Origin: Romanomermis culicivorax
Lineage: Eukaryota; Nematoda; Enoplea; Mermithida; Mermithidae
DNA: 64,000 bases
Direction of reading: 5' to 3'
NCBI GenBank assembly: GCA_963922205.1
Contig: CAWUHX010000011.1
Span: 682,001 to 746,000, forward strand
The position numbers were made by a program, and so were the translations under genes. The notes beneath the pieces are model-generated. The model was not told the origin of the DNA. It searched no databases and saw nothing but the letters and a program-made list of their open reading frames with translations. This document shows positions 21,933 to 33,972 of the stretch, one piece after another (the first letter of the stretch is position 1; every line of letters begins with the position of its first letter).

Positions 21933-24900
21933 TCAGCGCGAGATCGCGCATAGATTCGCCTTGAGCGAATTTTCAAATGATTTCATTTGAATCGGCGCTC
22001 CAGTCGTAACTGTTTGTGCCATATTGGAAAGTGACGTATTTTCGTCACGTGGCGCTTCCTGATTGGCTCGCGCTATTCGCGGCAAGACCCTAGTGGTCTC
22101 GTAACGAAAATGTTTCAACCTGCTGATTGAAACTGTTTGGCGATTTAGCGGGTTGTCCCAATGCACAATGGTGACAACGTTCTCTGCTTCTCGCGAAATG
22201 TCCGTAACGATGAACGGACCGGACCATGGTAGTCCTAGTTTTTTCTGCTTATCTACTTTGAGCAGAACCCAATCCTTTTCTTTAAATCCATTTTGTTTGG
22301 ACTTTTTATCGAAGTATTTCTTCGATTTTTCGGCAGCACTCTGGATATTTTTGGCAATATCCTCGTAAAGGTTGACTAAATGATTGGTCAACACAAATTT
22401 GTATGCCTCAGCATTGCTGTCTGGCATTACAATATCGTATGCTTTCGATGAGTTTAACCCGAAGGTTGCCTCATGACCTCTAAGCAACGAAAATGGGGAT
22501 TGCCCCGTGGCTGCATGTGGTGTGGCATTATATGCAAACACCACGGCTCTCAAGTATCTTGGCCAGTTATCTTTTTCCTCAATGGCCACCTTTCTGAGCT
22601 GTTTGATGAGTGTCTGGTTAAACCTTTCTACCATACCATTTCCTTGTGGATGGTAGGCTGTTGTAAAAATTTTTTGACACTCCAATAACTTGCAGATCTC
22701 CTTCATTAGATCTGAGGTAAAACAACCTCCTCTATCGCTGAGTAATCTCCGTGGAGTCCCGTGCCTGAATACAATGGCTTGTAGAAAAGTATCTACAACG
22801 GTGCTAGCTGACTGATCCGGGATCAGTTCAGCTTCAACCCACTTTGTAAAATAGTCTTGAAAGACTATGACATACGGTCTCTTCTCACTGAGTGGAGAAA
22901 TACCCACGATATCCACTGATACTATGTCAAAAGGACCTTGTGGAATAATTGGTATCAGTGGCGGAATTTCTGTGTTTCCCTGATTAGCCATTTGACAAAC
23001 TGGACAAAACTTGATCCAGTGCCTGACATCCTTTTCAATTCCAGGCCACCAGAACCGTTTCTTAATCATAGCAAGGGTCCGTTTGAACCCCTGATGAGTC
23101 ATCATTACGGCACCGTGGTACTGGTGCAAAGTATTGTCCCTAAGGCAGGATGGGACGACCACCTGATCATCCGATCCCTGTCCGGCTTCGCGGTATAACA
23201 CGTCATTCTGGATATAAAATCCACTATGATACTTGGTTGTCCCATTTGGACCCAATCTATCAAAGTATGGTTGTAGTACCTCATCTTTTCTCTGCAAGAG
23301 GGCCATCAGATCATCTCTAATTAGCCCTTTTGGTAATTCATTCTCCTTTGGGTCTGCCAAAGTAAACTCTTGTTCCCTTTCTGGGTATAACCAGGTTACT
23401 CTTTTTTCCTTACTTTTGTCCTGGTTCCCCCTACTTACTTTTTCGTTGACCTGATTGCCATCAGGCTGGATTTGAGCCTGATTATTCTTGTCCGCTTCTT
23501 TCGCCATGCTCCTTGTAGTTACGGCATTTATCAAGTCTGCAGGCGAGTTTGATTCTGAATCACCCTCAGAATCTTCTGGATAAACCTGGGTGAATCTCGG
23601 ACTCATATCAGTCCTCTGATTCTTCTTACCTTTTGGCTCCGGCTGTAACGGAGTACCGTCTTCAGGATTCCGATCTGTCAGAATTCTGAATCTCTTTACT
23701 AAATTGAGATGTTTTTTCTCAATTAGTTGTGCCTCAAGATCTTTCAGATTTTCAGACTCTCGTTTATCCTTTGAGAACATGTGTTCCCACTTTGGCGGTA
23801 TCTTTTCTGCTTGATCGTCTGGTTCATCCATCCTGGACAAAAAGTCTGCCATGGCATTTTGTTTTCCAGGCACATACTCTAATTTATGGTTGAACTGAGA
23901 GATGAATGAGTACCATCTCTTCAACTTACCATTGGTCATTGCATTGACCTTCATAGATAATAAAGGTTTGTGATCAGTTCTTATGATCACTTTATGACCT
24001 ACTAAGTAGTGCTTGTATAACTTCAAGCCATACACAATTGCCAAGCACTCCCTTTCCGTGGCTGACCACTTTTTCTCATCCGCTTTTAAAATTCTGCTAT
24101 TGTAAGCAATTACCCAGCGGTCTGACTTGGTCTCCTGGTAAAGAACTGCTCCTAGTGCCGTTCCACTGGCATCTGTCTGAAGGACAAAGTCCGCAGACCC
24201 GTCCAAAACCGGATACCTAAGGAATGGCACTGACAATAGTGCTTCTTTCAGGCTCCTAAAAGCCTGATGGTGAACCTCCGTGACTTCCCAAACACAGTTC
24301 TTCCCAGTTAGTTTGTACAACGGTTCGGCGTGTTTAGCCAAACCCGGTATGAATTTTTTACACCACTGCAACATACCTAAGAACCTATGCAGTTTACGTT
24401 TAGACTCTGGGAATGGGAAATCGTTTATAGCTTTGACCTTTTTCGGATCTGGGGAAACTCCATCCGAATTTAAGATATGTCCTAAAAAATGAACTCTCTC
24501 AGGCAGGAATTCACACTTCTCCGGCTTCAAGGTCAAATGAGCCTTTCTTAGAGCTTGCAGGACTAGCTCTAGATTAACTAGGTGTTCCTCAAACGTATTT
24601 GAGAACACAATTATATCGTCTATATAGACTAGACAGATTTTCCAAACATATGGATGCAAAACTCTTTCCATCATACGCTGGAATTCGGCTGGCGCATTTT
24701 TTAGGCCAAAGGGCATGACTTTAAATTGATAAAGCCCTTCTTGGCATATGAAAGCAGTTTTCTCCTTGCTTTCTTCATCCATTGGCACTTGCCAATATCC
24801 TGATTTGAGATCTAGGGTAGTATAAAATTTGGCTTTACCTAAACAGTCTAGATAGTCATCCATTCTAGGAATGGGATACTTATCATCCTTGGTAACATCA

Positions 24901-27900
24901 TTTATACCCCTAAAATCCACTACTGGTCGCTTGGTACCATCCTTTTTACCTACAAGGAATAACGGAGCTGCCCAAGGCGACTTTGATGGCTCAATTACAC
25001 CCTTTTTGAGCATATCTTGCACATGCTCACGAACATGTGGCCGTAAATTTATGGCAGTCCTGTGGTACCTTTTTGCCACAGGTGCTGCATCCCCTGTATT
25101 TATTTTACAGGTCAGGTAGGGTGTAGTAGTTGGAGGATCACTGGGCAAGCTGAACACGTCTCTATATTTTGCGAGACACCGTAAAGCTTGTTCCAATTGT
25201 TCAGATGGTATGTTGGATTTAGCTAGCATATTGTACAAGGCTTCCTTGAACTCTTTCTCATCCACTTGAGTCGAATCAGGTCTAGCCTGGACTGCACAAG
25301 TTTGCAGCTTCTCCAAATCCTCAACTATCTTCCCCTTAAGTTGATCTTGGTTATCAGTATCACACAACACTGAATTAGTATGGCCAATTATTTGATTTCT
25401 TTTCAAATGGCATCCTGATCCTGTGTTGTTGGATACCATAACAACAAAATCATCCTTTGTACCATCTACTATGGTACTATCAATGTGGAACCTTTCTTCA
25501 TTGTCTTCAGACTCTATTATGATTCCATTGAGGCGATTTTCGCCTACCTTATCCCAAAGCTTTGCTCTCAGAAGTATATCAGTACCACTAGGTAAGTAGA
25601 TGGGATTCACACTCACCACTGGCACCGAAACCTTTAGCAGGCAAATCTTTGGCTGGTACTGGTCGGCGGCGCTCATCGTGGATTCCGCGGCGCTCGTGGT
25701 CATGACCTCTCCACAATTGGAATGGGGCTGGTCCGGCGTCACGTATATCCGTTGTTGGCGGTTGTTGAGCGTCATCGTCCTATTCCTGAAATCTATTATG
25801 GCTCCTACCTGAGGATGAGCCAAAAAGTCTGTTCCTACAATGACATTTTCACCTGCTTCAGGAATTACAATTGCTTTTACGGGGAACTGTCCACACAACG
25901 TATCCATCCTAAATTGGATATACCCATGGGCTTGGACTGTCTTACCGTTGGCTACAGTGACATTTAATATCCTGGGATATTCAGTGTAATCCGGGCCCAA
26001 AGTTTCTTTCAGAAACTTAGCCGACATGACAGTGCACTGAGCTCCTGTGTCAATTAAAGCCATTGTCTTACGACCTCCTATAACAACCTCAATGTGGAAT
26101 GGGGCTGTTCTGGGGTACGTATCCAGCAAATGTTGTTCCTGAGGACTAGCTGGCGTGCCTCTCCTTATTACTTGTACTGATGGTACTATAGGTTGTGGTG
26201 CAATTGCATTCATTTGCACAATACTACCTAATACAACATTTGGGCAACTCACTCTCTGGTTTACTTCACCTAAAGGACTCATCTGAGATTGCCTTGCAAC
26301 CATAACACTTGAATAATCCTTCTGAGGTGGCTGATTTGTGAACTGCCCTTGTTGAAGAGTCTGAGTCGGTCCCATAATAGCCTGAGGAGGCTGAGGATGC
26401 TGTAATGCAGCTTGCTGTTGGTACTGCTGCATCTGTTGGAACTGCTTCTGCAGCTCCTTCTGCTTTTTAAACTCCAGAAATTCATTATAATCTGAATTCT
26501 GTTGGTAACTCTCGTGGCTATCCTGATAACCTGAATAGCCTACATTATAAGCACCTCTGCCTCTCCTATTAAAGTTGGCATTTGGGTAACCTCCTCTACC
26601 TCTGTAGTTACCTCTAGCAAAAGTGTTGAAGCTTCCCCTGTTAAAGGTAGGGAAGCTGGCTCTACCTCTGCTCCTGCGCTCGGACAATACTCTCAATGTC
26701 CTGCAGTCTGCAGTATTATGTGTTATGTTCTTGTGGAACTCACACCATGGCTTTGTCGGATCTCGGGAAACTTGACCTCCCTGACTTGTACTAGGTATGG
26801 CCACATCAAACCGATTTTCCGTTTGCCTGTTATCAACCTTTTGCTGGAGCTGGTCGAACCTTTCGACCAGTTGTACCATCTCTTTTGAGATTTTCAATAG
26901 AAGAGATTCTTTCTTACCTTTTTCGGTCTGAGCCCTAGGGGCTTCCCGAACTGGAATCTCCTCTATTTCAGGAGAATCACTCCTTGACCTTTGGGTTTGG
27001 GCCTGTACCTGATTACCTACGGTTTGATATGGTTGCCGAAACCTTTGCCTCTGGCCTTGTTGATATCCTTCTGACTGGTTGCTAGCAACTACGGCAATTT
27101 CAGGATCATGCCCACTAGGCATACCTACTTCATTAATTACTATAGGATCCTGTTGTGTACCCTTGGGTCCATATCTCTGAAAGGCATTTTTGTACCTACG
27201 TTCAATATCATGAACCTCTACTGCAAGATCATACCAGGTTCTAAAGGTATGCTTTGAATTTTTCAGTTCAGACTGAAATGTAGGATCACTCTTGTAAATA
27301 AAGGTATCAATAATCAGTCTCTGTTTAGACTGATAGTCTAAATCACCTTTAACTAGTTCCACTAATATACTGACCCTTTTTAAAAACTCTACGGCCTGTT
27401 CATTGGGTCTTTGTTGGATCTCAAACAATTCCCTGGTTAACATTTCCAGGTTGCACTCAGGTGCAAAGACATTAATAATGGCTCTCCTGGCCTCCCTATA
27501 GGTCATGTTGTCTCCTGCAACAGCCTTCGGTCTACCTTTAGAAAGCCTCAGCAGTGCTTCATACTTAGCTGATTCGGGTGTATCCCTACGGAATTCCCCT
27601 TCAAGTGCTGTTAAGAAGCTAAGCACCTGCTGATTTACCATACCCTCATCTAAAAGTTTGGGTAACACACCTTTAACGATATTCCTGACTAAAATCTCCT
27701 GTGCCAAATTATTTGATGGCACTTCCCTCTGATCATAAGCTGCTGTTAATACTGGATCAAGATCAGAGTTCAGGGATTGCAGCATAACCCTATTTGGATC
27801 TCTTTGAGGTGGTACACCTCCTTGATATGATGGCATATTGTCTTTGTCAAACCTGTAATCCCTATATGGGAAACATGCCAATTGATCTGGTCTAAGGGTA

Positions 27901-28769
27901 TTTGGATCAACTATATTTCCTCTACCATCATAGACCACTCTAGTTAAAGTTGGATGCTGCGGAGCTATCTGACTTTGATTCCTGAAGTCTGCCGATTGCT
28001 CAGCTCCTTCGAATCGAAGATCTCTAGCTGGACCTCTCCAACTTTTGGGCTCAAAGTTAAGCCTTTGCCCTTCATCAACATCAGGCCTATTACTAGGCCC
28101 TGCGCCTGCACTCATTTCTGCAGCGAGACGGTTGTCTCTATCTGCACCCCTATTACATGGTCTAACCTGTCTGTCCGGCTCCTGTCGGTGCCTGTCGGCT
28201 TCCCTTTTGTTGTCCTCTGTGGCGGCATTCGCGATTATGTCGAACAAGGCTTCGACGGTCCCTTTCAACTCGCGTAGCTGCGTCGCCAACTCTTGATTGG
28301 ACATCTCGGGAGCTCTTTCCTGCAGTTGGAATCGCTCTTGTTCCTGGGGGATCCTCTCTAATCGTTGATCGATTTCGGGGTCCCTTTCTTCCAAATTTGG
28401 TCGAATTTCGGGCGTAATGACGTCCCTTTTTGGTCCTGCTAATTCGACCTTTGGTGGCGGTGACCTTTTGAAATTTTGCTGCGGCGGTCCATCGGGGTCT
28501 GGGTTCGGATTCCCCGGGCCTGCCTCCTGCGGATCGATGGCAATCGCTGGCGGTCGGTCAATTGGTACGCCTGCATCTTGAGGCGTAAAATGCATTGCAT
28601 TTTGTTGCAATGGTTGAACCCTCGCGGGAGTTTGATCTGGGATCACTGGGTCCGGAGCAGCATGCCGTTGCTGATCTCCGTCTCCCAAATTGACTAGATT
28701 CCCAGCACTCGCCACTCTGGGTGGTGATCTACGTAAAGTATTACCTCTCGGTATCCTTTCGTTAGGCAT
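21933..28769 (-). CDS. gag-pol: Gag-Pol polyprotein of element A (whole)
   Basis: One 2278-residue frame that looks whole. Residues 1 to about 760 are Gag: Pro/Gln/Arg-rich N-terminus, capsid-like region, an unusual zinc knuckle at about 676-690 ([17 protein letters not shown]2HX4HX4C rather than CCHC) and an RG-rich stretch. The retropepsin motif LIDTGAQC is near 902. Reverse transcriptase has [10 protein letters not shown] and YIDD near 1380. RNase H has LQTDASG near 1532. The integrase zinc finger (HQGF...CPVCQ) is near 1890-1930, with the catalytic triad D about 1952, D about 2010 and E about 2047 (D,D35E spacing). Gag and Pol share one frame with no apparent frameshift or stop between them, so processing must rely on the protease. 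The start is supported by the same MP.ERIPRGN opening in the D gag stub at 60950-61186. Confidence 0.96.
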   Translation of the reverse strand: MPNERIPRGNTLRRSPPRVASAGNLVNLGDGDQQRHAAPDPVIPDQTPARVQPLQQNAMHFTPQDAGVPIDRPPAIAIDPQEAGPGNPNPDPDGPPQQNFKRSPPPKVELAGPKRDVITPEIRPNLEERDPEIDQRLERIPQEQERFQLQERAPEMSNQELATQLRELKGTVEALFDIIANAATEDNKREADRHRQEPDRQVRPCNRGADRDNRLAAEMSAGAGPSNRPDVDEGQRLNFEPKSWRGPARDLRFEGAEQSADFRNQSQIAPQHPTLTRVVYDGRGNIVDPNTLRPDQLACFPYRDYRFDKDNMPSYQGGVPPQRDPNRVMLQSLNSDLDPVLTAAYDQREVPSNNLAQEILVRNIVKGVLPKLLDEGMVNQQVLSFLTALEGEFRRDTPESAKYEALLRLSKGRPKAVAGDNMTYREARRAIINVFAPECNLEMLTRELFEIQQRPNEQAVEFLKRVSILVELVKGDLDYQSKQRLIIDTFIYKSDPTFQSELKNSKHTFRTWYDLAVEVHDIERRYKNAFQRYGPKGTQQDPIVINEVGMPSGHDPEIAVVASNQSEGYQQGQRQRFRQPYQTVGNQVQAQTQRSRSDSPEIEEIPVREAPRAQTEKGKKESLLLKISKEMVQLVERFDQLQQKVDNRQTENRFDVAIPSTSQGGQVSRDPTKPWCEFHKNITHNTADCRTLRVLSERRSRGRASFPTFNRGSFNTFARGNYRGRGGYPNANFNRRGRGAYNVGYSGYQDSHESYQQNSDYNEFLEFKKQKELQKQFQQMQQYQQQAALQHPQPPQAIMGPTQTLQQGQFTNQPPQKDYSSVMVARQSQMSPLGEVNQRVSCPNVVLGSIVQMNAIAPQPIVPSVQVIRRGTPASPQEQHLLDTYPRTAPFHIEVVIGGRKTMALIDTGAQCTVMSAKFLKETLGPDYTEYPRILNVTVANGKTVQAHGYIQFRMDTLCGQFPVKAIVIPEAGENVIVGTDFLAHPQVGAIIDFRNRTMTLNNRQQRIYVTPDQPHSNCGEVMTTSAAESTMSAADQYQPKICLLKVSVPVVSVNPIYLPSGTDILLRAKLWDKVGENRLNGIIIESEDNEERFHIDSTIVDGTKDDFVVMVSNNTGSGCHLKRNQIIGHTNSVLCDTDNQDQLKGKIVEDLEKLQTCAVQARPDSTQVDEKEFKEALYNMLAKSNIPSEQLEQALRCLAKYRDVFSLPSDPPTTTPYLTCKINTGDAAPVAKRYHRTAINLRPHVREHVQDMLKKGVIEPSKSPWAAPLFLVGKKDGTKRPVVDFRGINDVTKDDKYPIPRMDDYLDCLGKAKFYTTLDLKSGYWQVPMDEESKEKTAFICQEGLYQFKVMPFGLKNAPAEFQRMMERVLHPYVWKICLVYIDDIIVFSNTFEEHLVNLELVLQALRKAHLTLKPEKCEFLPERVHFLGHILNSDGVSPDPKKVKAINDFPFPESKRKLHRFLGMLQWCKKFIPGLAKHAEPLYKLTGKNCVWEVTEVHHQAFRSLKEALLSVPFLRYPVLDGSADFVLQTDASGTALGAVLYQETKSDRWVIAYNSRILKADEKKWSATERECLAIVYGLKLYKHYLVGHKVIIRTDHKPLLSMKVNAMTNGKLKRWYSFISQFNHKLEYVPGKQNAMADFLSRMDEPDDQAEKIPPKWEHMFSKDKRESENLKDLEAQLIEKKHLNLVKRFRILTDRNPEDGTPLQPEPKGKKNQRTDMSPRFTQVYPEDSEGDSESNSPADLINAVTTRSMAKEADKNNQAQIQPDGNQVNEKVSRGNQDKSKEKRVTWLYPEREQEFTLADPKENELPKGLIRDDLMALLQRKDEVLQPYFDRLGPNGTTKYHSGFYIQNDVLYREAGQGSDDQVVVPSCLRDNTLHQYHGAVMMTHQGFKRTLAMIKKRFWWPGIEKDVRHWIKFCPVCQMANQGNTEIPPLIPIIPQGPFDIVSVDIVGISPLSEKRPYVIVFQDYFTKWVEAELIPDQSASTVVDTFLQAIVFRHGTPRRLLSDRGGCFTSDLMKEICKLLECQKIFTTAYHPQGNGMVERFNQTLIKQLRKVAIEEKDNWPRYLRAVVFAYNATPHAATGQSPFSLLRGHEATFGLNSSKAYDIVMPDSNAEAYKFVLTNHLVNLYEDIAKNIQSAAEKSKKYFDKKSKQNGFKEKDWVLLKVDKQKKLGLPWSGPFIVTDISREAENVVTIVHWDNPLNRQTVSISRLKHFRYETTRVLPRIARANQEAPRDENTSLSNMAQTVTTGAPIQMKSFENSLKANLCAISR

Positions 28770-28846
28770 TTTAAATCCTGCTAACTTTCTGTAGAAACCT
28801 GGAGGATTTTCTTTTCTCCTAGTCTGACTACGAAGTTCCGTGGTAA

Positions 28847-28863
28847 GGAGTTAAAAGCCACCA
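28847..28863 (-). promoter_or_regulatory. Primer-binding site of element A
   Basis: Two bases inside the 5' LTR, the element strand reads TGGTGGCTTTTAACTCC. TGG start and position are typical for tRNA priming. The same word stands next to the D LTR (60859), and a variant (TGGTGGACTCTTAAC) in element B. I could not match the primer tRNA. Confidence 0.65.
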
Positions 28864-28865
28864 CT

Positions 28866-29479
28866 TGTTGTGCAGGTCTTTCCTTAAGAGGCGTAAGAAA
28901 AGATTGGGTCTGAACTGACCTGTTAGAACTGATACCTTGGCTAAGCCTCGGTGATCTGTGCAACAGTCCGTTTAATCCCCAGACCTACAACAACAAAGAT
29001 AAACTTTGTTCTAAATACGGGGGCCTTACCAAAGACCTCCGCAGTCTCCTAGATGAGACAAGGAATCCCCTCAGGGATAAACTTACTTGGGTATAACCCG
29101 AAAGGGGTTTCCCAAAACTTACTTGATATAAGCCGGCGCCTGGGCCTCTGGCCCTCCGCCTTCGTGGATGAGAATAATCTAAACAAATAAACGAATATAG
29201 TAAGCAATAAGTCCGACGAAATATGTAAAACGAATGTGGGTACACCACAGTGAAATACTCATAAACAAAACAAGTTGCTGGGAAAGTTATATTTGGGGAC
29301 GCCAGCAAAAATACCAAAAATATAATAAAAACGATATTAAGTGAAGAATGATTTCACTTTCATTTTTCGTCTTTCTTTGGCGCTCCATTCTATGCAAATG
29401 TCTGCGCCGCTGGTCGTCCCTTTCGTCGATTTGCATGTCGATTTCCCCACACGAATTGGCATCAACAGGGTGCCCAACA
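28866..29479 (-). repeat. 5' LTR of element A
   Basis: 614 bp, TGTT...AACA ended. Contains octamers at 29392-29399 and 29429-29436, a predicted intron (29086-28985) and a second donor-like site AACAG/GTCAGT at 28919. Promoter and start of transcription presumably lie upstream of the intron, but no TATA box was placed with confidence. Confidence 0.95.
28985..29086 (-). promoter_or_regulatory. Predicted leader intron inside the A LTR
   Basis: On the element strand, CCCAA/GTAAGTTTATCC opens and TTGTTGTTGTAG/GTCTGGGG closes a 102-nt candidate intron. The LTR of element D, well diverged, keeps both ends (GTAAGGCTATCC and TTGTTGTTGCCAG/GTGTGGGG, 60639-60739). The B LTR has GTAAGTGTATTG and a (TTG)nTTAG end at 60301-60129. 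Conservation across three LTRs supports splicing, but there are no transcript data. Confidence 0.5.
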
Positions 29480-30356
29480 TATGGTTTGTGCATTGGAAAA
29501 AAATGATTTGGACATTGTGAATAGCTTAAACTCAGGATCATCAATTTAATCCCGATGTTGAGATTATCCTCATGTTGGGTTAGTGCAACGAACTCAGGTT
29601 CCTTTATAGTTCTGAAAATGACTATAATATGCCTCCCTCACAATTTTTCAGCTAGTATCAGAGGTAGGAGTTTTGAATTGGTCGCGAGTTAGAATGCTAT
29701 TGGTTTACCATTTCTTAACACTTGAAGTCATGTGCATATAATTTTCATATACAAAAATTTTACTGTAGTTGATGCCAGGGGAAGAACAAAATGCACGATG
29801 CTGCAGAATATACTTTTTCACAGACATAGAAAATTTTTTTCACAAAGAATGAAAATCCAATATAAAGAAAGTGAATTTTTTCCAACTTTGACCCAAGTTC
29901 TCAAAAATCTAGTCCACTTCTTTTTCTAGCATGGCAACTATCGAAGCAAGTATATTATCCTTTTTTCTGCCCCATCGGGGCATTTTCTAATAAACTATCA
30001 GCATATTCTTCAGCCTATATCAGTCATGTCAGTCAGATATGTGAATGTATTTGCTTAGACAGCACTTTTTAAAGTTTTCATGTTACTTTTTTGGAATAAA
30101 GTATGATTTGTTTAGAAAAATTGTCAAACTACAGCATCATTTCGATTTTTATGACGACTTTTTTTCTCTCTTGCTCATTTTCTTTCGTCATCTTCTCAAT
30201 CATTGCTGAAAAAGTCAAATCTGCTGGTGGTCAGCAAGAATCTGCTGGGGGTCAGCAAGAATCTGCTGAGGGTCAACCCCCCCCCCCCCCCACGTGCGTG
30301 TATGACCATGACTATCGTTGTGGAGTAGGCATATAACAAGTGAGCATCAAGGTCTA
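29480..30356. other. Intergenic sequence with a MITE copy (about 29985-30304)
   Basis: The first 500 bases are AT-rich and featureless. From about 29985 to 30304 the sequence is the reverse-orientation relative of the MITE at 37952-38369. It ends CGTGTATG at 30304 and includes three copies of a 21-bp TCTGCTG(G)GGGTCAGCAAGAA-like unit before a C-run. The far end could not be fixed. Confidence 0.6.
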
Positions 30357-31973
30357 TTAGCTTACAGAGTTCTCATTCTCGTTTCTTTCTACTAAATCTT
30401 TCTCGTCAACTAGACTCGAATTAGGCGTATTCGGGTGAAAATCGTCGATCGAACCATCCAGCGAACCGACGGAACTATCGGCGCGATCCTTCGAAGTAGA
30501 TTGATTTTCGGAAAATGGACTTTGATAAATAGAATAGGGATTTCTGAGAAATGAAAAAATATAGTATCTTTGCAAGAGAGAGCAAAATCGAAAACGTAAC
30601 AAAGTTACATGAAATCAAAATTAATGTTCAATGCATTGTTTTTTTAGCGCGACGCTAATAAAGCATCGGTCGCGCTAATGAATTTTCATTTCAGAATTTA
30701 CTGTGATAATATACATGGTTTAAATCTTGGTTTAAAATACGTTTACAATAACACGTTTCTCAATTATGCTTAATACAATCACTAATAACTTGACCACTAG
30801 TGTAAAAAGAAAGAAACTACTGTGCGCTAATAAAATTTTTTGCGCTAATGGAGTCAAACTGCCATTAGCGGCACTGCTAATGGGTGTGCCGCTAGAAAAT
30901 GAACGCATAAAATTATCCCGGTTAGTTTTCAGTCACTTTCGTTTTATTACTCCATTCAATTTAAAATGATCGATGCAGTTAGAGGCCTGTAGCCAAGAAT
31001 TTTTCCGGGGGGATACATTTTTTTCACTCAATTAACCATAAAATTTTTTTCTGTACCACCAAAACTGCAGAAGTGCCGCCGATTTTACAGTAAATTAAGT
31101 GACATCTGTGTACCACCCTCCCCCCCGAAAAAAATTCCTGGCTATAGGCCTAATGGCACTAACCCATTTTTTCTTATCCGTAATGTTATGAACGTCTGCC
31201 AGGTCTAAGGGCCGTTTCTACATAGCGTCTTGAGACATTATTATGTCTCAGACAGATTCACGGTGGAAAAGTTACGTCTCAAGACACATCAGTTACATAA
31301 TGTCCCACGACACTGTGGAAATATGATGTAATATGACAGAAACGGGTGGTCTCTCTACATGTGATGGACAGAGATCAGTTTCTATCATATTTCGTCATAT
31401 TTCACTTAAAAAGTTCGTAAACACAAAGTAAACGGAAACTTACAAAAAATGTTCGCACGCCGTAGTGGTCGCCGCTGTCGACTGAAACTTGCATTGAGCG
31501 TTGAAAGATTGTTCGGCGGTCGTCATATGTTGGGGCATCAAAGTTGCGGCCACGGCCATCGATGCCATCATTACGTTAGTCATCAGCTGTTGAGTGGGGC
31601 AAGAGTAGTCACCGAGCGAATTGGTAACCGCCGCAGCCGCTGCTGCGTTTTCCGTCGCCGCTTGTAACGTACGGCAATATTCACGAGCCATAGTCAAATA
31701 GTAGGTCGACGGATCGACGGCACCGGTCACCGCTTGCTGGCCGTGGAGACGTCCGCCGTAGCAGCCGTCGCTCGTATCACCGGCTATAGTCGCAGTAGAA
31801 TTGCCGATCAAGCCAATAGAAGTACCGTCCCCGCTGTCGTCGTTCTTTTTGACGCCGCTGTTATCCGATGAAGGTGACCAGGGACCGGTATTATTACAAC
31901 TTCCGTATTTATCCAACTTGATCGTGTCATGACTTCCATTAGTCGGAGAAGAAAGATGATGAGTCGAAGACAT
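30357..31973 (-). CDS. Two-exon host gene of unknown function
   Basis: Exon 1 (31973-31444) opens with ATG and ends in a strong donor, TTTTTT/GTAAGT. Exon 2 (30543-30357) follows an acceptor with a good pyrimidine tract (TTTCATTTCTCAG). Splicing in phase 2 gives an uninterrupted 238-residue protein. It is rich in Ser, Thr, Asn and Asp, with an Ala run (AAAAAAV) and a Met-rich segment (MTNVMMASMAVAATLM) in the middle and an acidic Ser/Asn-rich C-terminus. I see no signal peptide, membrane span, zinc finger or homeodomain. The composition recalls the disordered part of a transcriptional regulator, but that is a guess. The matching splice phase and non-AT-rich coding sequence are the main evidence that it is a gene. 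The intron carries an M2 MITE. Confidence 0.65.
30983..31151. mobile_element. M2 MITE with about 35-bp terminal inverted repeats
   Basis: Begins AGGCCTGTAGCCAAGAATTT and ends AAATTCCTGGCTATAGGCCT. The two arms are inverted repeats over about 35 bp, including G-/C-runs. It lies in the intron of the two-exon gene. Target duplication not resolved. Related copies are at 7510-8145 and 9352-9455. Confidence 0.75.
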
Positions 31974-32445
31974 TGTTTAATTTTACGCGCCCACGGACGT
32001 GGGAGTAAGATACTAATCGACGAATAATTCTAGTAGTGTAAAGAGATCGATGTGTATACAACAGTGTTGATTTGATGGCATGTATGTGGTTTTTTGCCGA
32101 GTGTAAAGTTCAAGTTGATCATCTGCACATTGTGAAATATATGTGTAAATAATAGTCATTGATGCTTAAACGTTGGTCATGTAACCAACCAGTTCGACGC
32201 TGAAAATTTACATCTACCGCGAATTATGCACCCAAATTTTGTGAAAAGTGCTATAAATTCAGTAAAAATTGATCACAAACTTCGTTTATATAAAATTCTC
32301 TGTGTGCTTTCGGTTACAAAAAATATTAAACTTCTTTCTTGGGTCACTCTATGCCAAGTGGTCTATGGGTCCCCGCTTGACCACCTCGAAGAATTTCCAA
32401 CCTAAGAAATTGCCTACTTTCGGGCCATACTGCTGTCCCGAGAAT

Positions 32446-32672
32446 CTATAGTCAGTTTTTCTTGAAATGCTTCCAAATAACGAAAGTGGAAAGCAAGTAG
32501 CATTACAGATACACGATTTTCGACTGGAAATTTGTAAGCATACTGACCTCATTTTAAGCAATTTTTCGAGGGATAAATTTTACGTTAAGAGCTTTACGTA
32601 AACCCTTTTGACGACAGTACTGATTTGTGTCATTTTTGTATTTGGAAGCATTTTATGAAAAACAGACTATAG
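32446..32672. mobile_element. TA-flanked MITE (family M3)
   Basis: Starts CTATAGTCAGTTTTTCTTGA and ends AAAAACAGACTATAG. The arms, about 30 bp, also include GAAATGCTTCCAAATA and its inverse. A second copy is at 38951-39202 with the same interior order. TA at the outer ends suggests a Tc1/mariner-type mobiliser, which is inference. Confidence 0.7.
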
Positions 32673-33746
32673 CTTGCGATTCGAAAGGTTGTAGCTTTGA
32701 ACACTTCTACTCTGATTCCAGATATGCTGTTCAGAAAAATTTGCATTGCGTAATTTTTTTTGATGCTGGTGTAGAGTGGTCATAAAATCGAATGGTTGCT
32801 AATTCATGCACTGACTAGGGTGAATTATGACGTGTGAAAGTTATGACATAACCTATGAAGTGTAAAGTGGAAATTTAGGATACTTCGCCATATCAATGTC
32901 CACGCTAGCGCACTTGATGCGCTGAAAATTTTGGGCTTCGTTGTCAATGCACCACATAGGTTTGAATTTGTGTCAGATTCAAAATATACAAATGTATGAA
33001 ATTTTGAAATTTTGAGACGCTAACAGCAAAAATACATCATCCTCAAATTTTTTTTATTTTTCATTCGGTTCGAAAAAGCGCTTTTTTTCTTTTTAAGAAA
33101 CAAAAAAATTCTACTTTCTGAGGAAATATTTGCCCTGAAATAAGGTAACAATGTCATAATTCAAGCATAAAGACAATCTCATTTTCAAGTATGTATGCCT
33201 GTCAAAACTTTATCATCAGAGCTCCGAGTGCCTTCTGCAATTCCCACTTTATTGATAATGTCTGATGAATGCTCTTGTTGAAATCAAAACGTTTCTATGT
33301 AATATACTTGTAAACAAAAAAGACTAGTAGCCATCCCCTAAAGGTCACATCAGATAGCCAGGTAAGGGACTGCCGCCGCTGGGCCATTCATCTCCTTACT
33401 GACAGTATGACAAAACATGTGCTAAGCAGATGAGTGGAGTTTTCTTTAGAAAGTCTCCCGAACATTGAAATTTATTCGCAATCAAGTTTCTCAAGCCTTC
33501 ACTGAACTCTTCGTAAGATACTAAACTTGACTTACTCAAAAGTTTAATGTAGAAAGGTGAAAAACATAACATCTCCATTGAATATAATGTTCTTAATCTT
33601 TAAATAATCATTCTGAGATGGATTTTTGGTTAACTGCTGAATGGTGTTTTTGTGATAGGCAGAAAAAAAGCCTGTTAGCGGCACTGTCAAGAGCCTGGCT
33701 GCACCGGCTGGCTTTCAAGCGATCTTTATATGGCCCGATGGCCGGT

Positions 33747-33972
33747 TTTATCAAGGAGACTCAATTTCCAGCTAAGCTGCAGCTCAAGTTGTAGCAACTC
33801 TGTATGTTATAATATAGTCGTTAAAACGCAGCTCAGCTGTTGCAACTTTACCGATATGTTTTGTGTTTATGAGTTCAGTTTCAGCTGAGCGCACCTTAAC
33901 GGCAATATTATAGCATATAGAGTTAAGCTACCGCTTAAGCTGCTGCTCAGCTGGAGCTTATGTCTCTTTGAT
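33747..33972. mobile_element. Long inverted-repeat element
   Basis: Two arms of about 80 bp (33747-33826 and 33888-33972) are inverted copies at roughly 75-80 percent. They start ATCAAGGAGACTC and end in the inverse CTCTTTGAT. The short centre is rich in CAGCTGAGC-like words. Probably a foldback-type MITE. No target duplication seen. Confidence 0.6.

Larger units (their letters stand above)
14827..29479 (-). mobile_element. Ty3/Gypsy LTR retrotransposon A with exonuclease ORF3
   Basis: A 14.65-kb element on the minus strand. Order along its own strand: 5' LTR (28866-29479), primer-binding site, gag-pol (28769-21933), intergenic region, ORF3 (20710-16185), purine-rich tract, 3' LTR (14827-15442). 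The LTRs begin TGTTGGGC and end GCACAACA. Between them I count roughly ten substitutions and two small indels in about 615 bp, so the insertion is fairly recent. Gag-pol looks whole and ORF3 has about one break. No matching target duplication is visible at the outer ends (left flank ATAAGAA, right flank TATGGTT), which could reflect recombination between copies. Pol domain order (protease, RT, RNase H, integrase) assigns it to Ty3/Gypsy. Confidence 0.95.

Noticed and set aside
25380-25620. Segment after the protease in Pol of A as a dUTPase
   Set aside because: A NNTGSG stretch is suggestive, but the standard dUTPase motif set is not visible; it fits the spacer between protease and RT.
31200-31400. 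Repeated GTCTCAAGACA / TATGTCTCAGAC words as another MITE
   Set aside because: Partial palindromes are visible but no paired ends or duplication could be defined.
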